A DNA stretch of 14,000 bases from Planctomycetia bacterium (GTDB lineage: Bacteria; Planctomycetota; PLA2; JAEUHO01), in the NCBI GenBank assembly GCA_030618975.1, contig JAUXCH010000043.1, forward strand, positions 1 through 14,000. The letters run 5' to 3'. The translations under genes were made by a program, and so were the position numbers. Below the pieces are notes generated by a model, which worked only from the letters and a program-made list of their open reading frames with translations, made no database searches and had not been told where the DNA came from. The number at the start of each line of letters is the position of its first letter. Position 1 is the stretch's first letter. Shown here piece after piece: positions 10,763-14,000 of this stretch.

Positions 10763-12586
10763 ATGTCCAGAGGCTCTGCCGCGTCCCGCGCCGTTCTCGC
10801 GAGCCTGGGGTTCCTCGTCGTCCTGCTCGGTGTCCTGCTCTGCGCGTCCGCGGCTGCGCGGGAGACCGTCTGGCCCACGGACGGGGCGATCTGCGAGAGC
10901 GACCTCCGGCGCCGTCTCGGCCGGCTCGCCTCGGAGGAGTTCGGAGGGCGCGAGGCGGGGACGGAAGGCGCGCGGCTCGCGTCCGACTACCTCGCCGCCG
11001 AGATGGCGCGCGCCGGGCTGGAGCCGGGCGGCGTCGACGGGTCGTACTTCCAGCCGTTCAGGGTCCCGCGGCCCGTCCTCGGTCCGGGCAACCGGCTCAC
11101 GGCCGACACGCCCGAGGGCAGCGGCGCGTTCGCCGTCGAATCGGCGTGGAATCCGTTCTCGCTGAGCCCCAACGCCGAGGCGTCGGGCCCGCTCCTCTTC
11201 GCGGGTTACGGCATCACGGCGCCGGGCCGTGGGTGGGACGACTACGCCGGCGTCGCCGCCGAGGGCAAGGTCGTGCTCGTGATCCGCAAGGACCCGGGGT
11301 GGAACGACGCGCGCCACGCCGCGTTCGTCGCCAAGCTCGAGAACGCGGCGCGGCACGGCGCCGTGGCGCTCCTGCTCGTCAACGACGCGGCCTCGGCGGG
11401 GGAGGACGACAGGATCCGCCACTGGAGCGCGCAGGTCGGCGGCCGGGTGGGGTCGGGAAAGATCCCCTTCGCGTTCGTGAAGCGCACCGTGGCGTCACGA
11501 CTCCTCCACGCGCTCGGCGGCCTCCGCGTGACCGAGACGGAGCTCAGGGAGCGCGGTCCGGTCTCGCGCGACGTGCCGTCCACCAGGGTCCACCTGCGCA
11601 CGGCGATCGAGCGTTCGACGGGCGACGAGGCCCGCAACGTGATCGGGATCCTCCCGGGCCGCGACCCCGAGGTCGCGGACCAGGTGGTCGTCGTGGGCGC
11701 GCACTTCGACCACCTGGGGCTCGGCCGCTTCGGGAGCCTGGGCGGCGGGGCCGCGGCGGGTGTCGTCCACCCCGGGGCCGACGACAACGCGTCGGGCACG
11801 TCGGCCGTCGTCGAGCTGGGGGAGTTCTTCGCCGCCCAGGGGAACCGGCCGCGGCGGACGCTCCTCTTCCTCGCCTTCACGGGCGAGGAGAAGGGTCTCC
11901 TGGGGTCGCGGCACTGGGTGGGGCACCCCACGGTGGAGCTGAAGCAGGTCGTCGCCCTGGTCAACATGGACATGATCGGCCGGAGCCGCCGGGGCAGGCT
12001 GCACGTGGGCGGCGTGGGCACCGGGGCGGGACTCGGCGAGATCGTGGAGACGGCCGGGGTCGCGCAGGGGCTCACCCTGGGCACGAGCCCCGGCGGCTCG
12101 GCTCCGTCGGACAACCTGGCCTTCTTCCGGAAGAAGATTCCCGTGCTCTTCGTGTTCACGGGGATCCACGACGACTACCACCGCCCGACGGACACGGCCG
12201 ACAAGATCGACTATCCGGGACTGGAGCGCGTGACCCGCTTCGCCCGGGACGTGGTCGAGGCGCTGGCGGACCGTCCCGAGCGTCTGGTCTTCACCCGGCC
12301 GCCTGCGCCGAAGCGCCCCCCGATGCTCGGTGTCCGGCTCGACCGGCAGGGGGATCCCCGCGGTGTGAAGATCCTCGCCGTCACGCCGGACGGTCCCGCG
12401 GCCCGTGCGGGTCTCGAGGCCGGGGACGTGATCGTCGCGCTCGCCGGACACGTGGTGAGGAACTTCTCGGACCTGCGGGGTACCCTGTCGCGGCTCGAGG
12501 CGGGGAGGAAGATCGTGCTCGTGGTCCTGCGTGGTGGCGAGCGCGTGGAGGTGGACGTGGTCCCGGCGCGGCGCGGACGGAGGTGA
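10763..12586 (+). CDS. Exported M28-family zinc aminopeptidase with PA-like insert and C-terminal PDZ domain
   Basis: Predicted secreted or membrane-anchored di-zinc metallopeptidase of 607 residues. GGGAGGGG lies five to seven bases before ATG 10763. Residues 11-32 are a hydrophobic signal ending in CASAAA. A PA-like region (about 140-250, GPLLFAGYGITAP) precedes the M28 core at about 290-505. The co-catalytic metal ligands are visible: His314 in GAHFDHLG, Asp340 in GADDNASG, Glu375/Glu376 in TGEEKG, Asp403 in NMDMIG and His473 in DDYHRPTD. A PDZ domain at 521-600 (MLGVRL, GPAARAGLEAGDVIVAL) ends the protein; in exported proteases PDZ domains usually dock peptide tails. The amidase upstream and the alkyltransferase two bases downstream make an operon likely. 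The substrate is probably the N-termini of periplasmic peptides, an inference from the family. Confidence 0.9.
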   Translation: MSRGSAASRAVLASLGFLVVLLGVLLCASAAARETVWPTDGAICESDLRRRLGRLASEEFGGREAGTEGARLASDYLAAEMARAGLEPGGVDGSYFQPFRVPRPVLGPGNRLTADTPEGSGAFAVESAWNPFSLSPNAEASGPLLFAGYGITAPGRGWDDYAGVAAEGKVVLVIRKDPGWNDARHAAFVAKLENAARHGAVALLLVNDAASAGEDDRIRHWSAQVGGRVGSGKIPFAFVKRTVASRLLHALGGLRVTETELRERGPVSRDVPSTRVHLRTAIERSTGDEARNVIGILPGRDPEVADQVVVVGAHFDHLGLGRFGSLGGGAAAGVVHPGADDNASGTSAVVELGEFFAAQGNRPRRTLLFLAFTGEEKGLLGSRHWVGHPTVELKQVVALVNMDMIGRSRRGRLHVGGVGTGAGLGEIVETAGVAQGLTLGTSPGGSAPSDNLAFFRKKIPVLFVFTGIHDDYHRPTDTADKIDYPGLERVTRFARDVVEALADRPERLVFTRPPAPKRPPMLGVRLDRQGDPRGVKILAVTPDGPAARAGLEAGDVIVALAGHVVRNFSDLRGTLSRLEAGRKIVLVVLRGGERVEVDVVPARRGRR

Positions 12587-12588
12587 GG

Positions 12589-13101
12589 ATGGTCAACACC
12601 CAGCTCTACCTGCAGCGCGTGCGTGTCCCGCTCCTCGGCAGCCTGCGACTTGCCGCCACGTCGCACGGCCTGGTCGCCGTGAGCCTGCGGGACGACGAGG
12701 AGACCCTCAGGGACGAGCTGCTGCACCGGTTTCCCGACGCGGTGATCAAGGGCGGCAACGCCGTCATCACGGACGCGGCACGCGCCCTCCGCGCGTACCT
12801 GGCCGGCGGCGAGCACCCCGACGTCGACGTCGTCATCCCGGAGAAGGGGTTCTCGGCGCGCGTGTGGCGCCAGATCGCGCGCATCCCGTACGGCGAGGTC
12901 CGCTCGTACGGACGGATCGCGCGCGTGCTGAGGAAGCCGCAGGCGTCGCGGGCCGTGGGACAGGCGTGCGGGCGCAACCCCGTCCCCCTCGTGATCCCCT
13001 GTCACCGGGTGGTCGCCGCGAACGGGTCGCTGGGGGGCTTCTCCGCGGGACTGGACATCAAGGAGAAGCTGCTGCGCCTGGAGGGCGCGCGGTACTCGTA
13101 G
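12589..13101 (+). CDS. ogt: O6-alkylguanine-DNA alkyltransferase (Ogt/MGMT family)
   Basis: Predicted suicidal DNA-repair protein of 170 residues that transfers the alkyl group from O6-alkylguanine to its own cysteine. The active site is IPCHRV with Cys138. The helix-turn-helix region (about 90-130) carries SYG (Tyr107) and the base-flipping arginine Arg121 in SRAVGQA. The C-terminal loop FSAGLDIKEKLL is conserved. The N-terminal ~80 residues form the shorter RNase-H-like domain typical of Ogt, with no Ada transcription-factor part. ATG 12589 has GGAGG at 12579-12583, inside the end of the peptidase gene; only two bases separate stop and start, so translation is probably coupled. Why a repair gene follows cell-wall enzymes is not clear. 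The gene ends just before a REP-like unit that separates it from the convergent oxidoreductase. Confidence 0.93.
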   Translation: MVNTQLYLQRVRVPLLGSLRLAATSHGLVAVSLRDDEETLRDELLHRFPDAVIKGGNAVITDAARALRAYLAGGEHPDVDVVIPEKGFSARVWRQIARIPYGEVRSYGRIARVLRKPQASRAVGQACGRNPVPLVIPCHRVVAANGSLGGFSAGLDIKEKLLRLEGARYS

Positions 13102-13128
13102 GTCCGTAGCGCACGCCTCCTCGCAGGC

Positions 13129-13249
13129 CCTCGTACGGTGCCAGGCACCGACACCGTGCGACGTCCGACACCGTCCGACACCGTCCGACGAGAACCCGGT
13201 ACTGCCCGCGCGGCGCTAACCCTTGCTTGGTGCCTGGCACCGTACGAGG
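13129..13249. repeat. REP-like unit: 21-bp perfect inverted arms with palindromic cores
   Basis: Arms at 13129-13149 and 13229-13249 are perfect reverse complements across 79 bases. Each contains a self-palindrome, GGTGCC-A-GGCACC (13137-13149) or its complement (13229-13241), so each can also fold alone. The unit sits between convergent genes, where it could stall transcription from both sides, and the right arm lies inside the oxidoreductase reading frame. The organisation resembles REP/REPIN-type elements. No transposase is visible nearby. Confidence 0.85.
13163..13189 (+). repeat. 10-bp tandem repeat inside the REP-like unit
   Basis: GTCCGACACC occurs at 13163-13172 and 13173-13182, with a partial third copy (GTCCGAC) at 13183-13189. 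A related CCGACACCGT lies at 13148-13157, joined to the left arm. Confidence 0.85.
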
Positions 13250-14000
13250 ACCACCTTCCCGAAGTTCCTTCGTTCGTGCAGGTGCTCGTGGGCCGCGGCG
13301 GCCCCCTCGGCCGTGAGCGGGAAGGTCCGGTCGATCGTGGGTTCGATCTCGCCGCCCTCCAGCTTGTCGCAGAGGCCGCGCATGCCGTCCCGGATCTTCG
13401 CCTTCTGGTCGAGGAGGTGCGCGAGGTTCAGGCCGAGCACGCCCTGGTTGGCGTTCATGAGCGCGATCGGGCTCACCTTGTGCGCTTTCAGGAGACTCAG
13501 GGCGGCGTGCCAGAGCTTGCGCTTGGGGCCCGTCACGAGGCTCGAGAACCCGTAGCAGACGATCCGGCCGAGCGGTTCCAGCAGGCCCATGCTCTTGCGA
13601 AACGACTCGGGGCCGAGCGGATCGAGAATGAGATCGAACCCGGCGCCGCGCAGGGCCTCGCGCGCGGCGGGCTCGTAGTCGCCGGCCCGGTAGTCGAACG
13701 CCTTCACGACGCCCCGCGACTCCAGCCGGCGGCACTTCGCGTCGCTTCCCGCCGTCGCGTAGAGCTCGATGCCCAGGGGGCGGGCGAGGTCGACGACGGC
13801 CAGGCCCACGCCGCCGGCGCCGCCGTGGACCAGCACCCGGTCGCCGGTTCGCGCCGCGCCGACGTGGACGAGGGCGAGATAGGCCGTCAGGTAGTTGACC
13901 GGGACGGCAGCGGCCTGGGCGAATGGCACACCGTCGCCGATCTTCACCGCCGCGTGCGAGGGGACGCGCACGGTGTCGGCGTAGCCCCAGAAACGCGTGA
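13216..14000 (-). CDS. VAT-1-like NAD(P)H-dependent oxidoreductase of the MDR family (N-terminus outside window)
   Basis: Medium-chain dehydrogenase/reductase, probably quinone-oxidoreductase type. The frame stays open to the window edge (reading TRFWGYADTVRVPSH), so the first ~100 residues are missing; an internal GTG at 13971 is not the real start. The Rossmann cofactor loop is VHGGAGGVGLAVVDLA. FDLILDPLG, GRIVCYGFSSLVTGPKRKLW and the late IDRTFPLTAEGAAAAHEHL helix resemble the VAT-1 branch, whose members end in GKVLLV. Here GKVVLVR is followed by CQAPSKG; the right arm of the REP-like unit spans the codons from VVLVR to the P of CQAP, and the stop falls just beyond it. No zinc-ligand cluster is visible in the part present. 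The physiological substrate cannot be read from sequence. The gene converges with ogt. Confidence 0.85.
   Translation of the reverse strand, partial: TRFWGYADTVRVPSHAAVKIGDGVPFAQAAAVPVNYLTAYLALVHVGAARTGDRVLVHGGAGGVGLAVVDLARPLGIELYATAGSDAKCRRLESRGVVKAFDYRAGDYEPAAREALRGAGFDLILDPLGPESFRKSMGLLEPLGRIVCYGFSSLVTGPKRKLWHAALSLLKAHKVSPIALMNANQGVLGLNLAHLLDQKAKIRDGMRGLCDKLEGGEIEPTIDRTFPLTAEGAAAAHEHLHERRNFGKVVLVRCQAPSKG

Noticed and set aside
9347..11422. Minus-strand 691-codon frame opposite the amidase and peptidase, with DSLRDSLRDSLRD repeats
   Set aside because: The repeats come from the 12-bp DNA array. The rest is antisense to two genes with intact catalytic motifs.
11146..13101. 651-codon plus frame apparently fusing peptidase DNA to the alkyltransferase
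   Set aside because: Its first two thirds are the wrong frame of the peptidase gene. Only the part from ATG 12589 is real, and that has its own ribosome site.

Overview
Organism: every coding stretch is high-GC with strong third-position GC bias. A sigma factor with a fused transmembrane and secretin-like tail, next to a very large membrane-bound sigma-54 activator, suggests an uncultivated bacterium of planctomycete type. This is an inference from architecture only; other high-GC environmental phyla are possible. There are no rRNA or tRNA genes, no CRISPR array and no intact transposase.

Layout: (1) 3-101, the tail of an unidentified gene. (2) 171-2099 (+), an ECF-type sigma factor joined to a membrane span and an extracytoplasmic tail with secretin-N/STN-like segments. 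(3) 2158-3785, a segment bracketed by two 79-bp direct repeats (78/79 identical). It holds an intact AbiEi-like antitoxin/regulator (2353-3417) and the wreck of its AbiEii-like nucleotidyltransferase toxin (3410-3598), which has an in-frame TAG and is cut short. Short degenerate repeats fill 3599-3854. (4) 3855-9230 (-), a 1,791-residue protein running signal peptide, CBM9-like domain, five membrane spans, Cache-like domain, HAMP, GAF, degenerate GGDEF, sigma-54 AAA+ and winged helix. (5) 9231-9685, a divergent spacer rich in tandem and inverted repeats. (6) 9686-13101 (+), a probable operon of an amidase lipoprotein, an M28 aminopeptidase with PA-like and PDZ domains, and an O6-alkylguanine-DNA alkyltransferase. 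(7) 13102-13249, a REP-like unit with 21-bp inverted arms. (8) 13216-14000 (-), a VAT-1-like NAD(P)H oxidoreductase running off the window. Its last eight codons lie at or inside the repeat.

How the genes may work together: the strongest system-level signal is the giant protein. It appears to join an outward-facing ligand-binding head directly to a sigma-54 AAA+ ATPase and a DNA-binding domain in one chain, which would make it a membrane-tethered one-component transcription activator. It is transcribed away from a peptidoglycan amidase/peptidase operon across a structured 455-bp spacer. A link between envelope or glycan sensing and that operon is plausible but unproven. The toxin-antitoxin remnant and the repeat clusters look like a decaying accessory patch.
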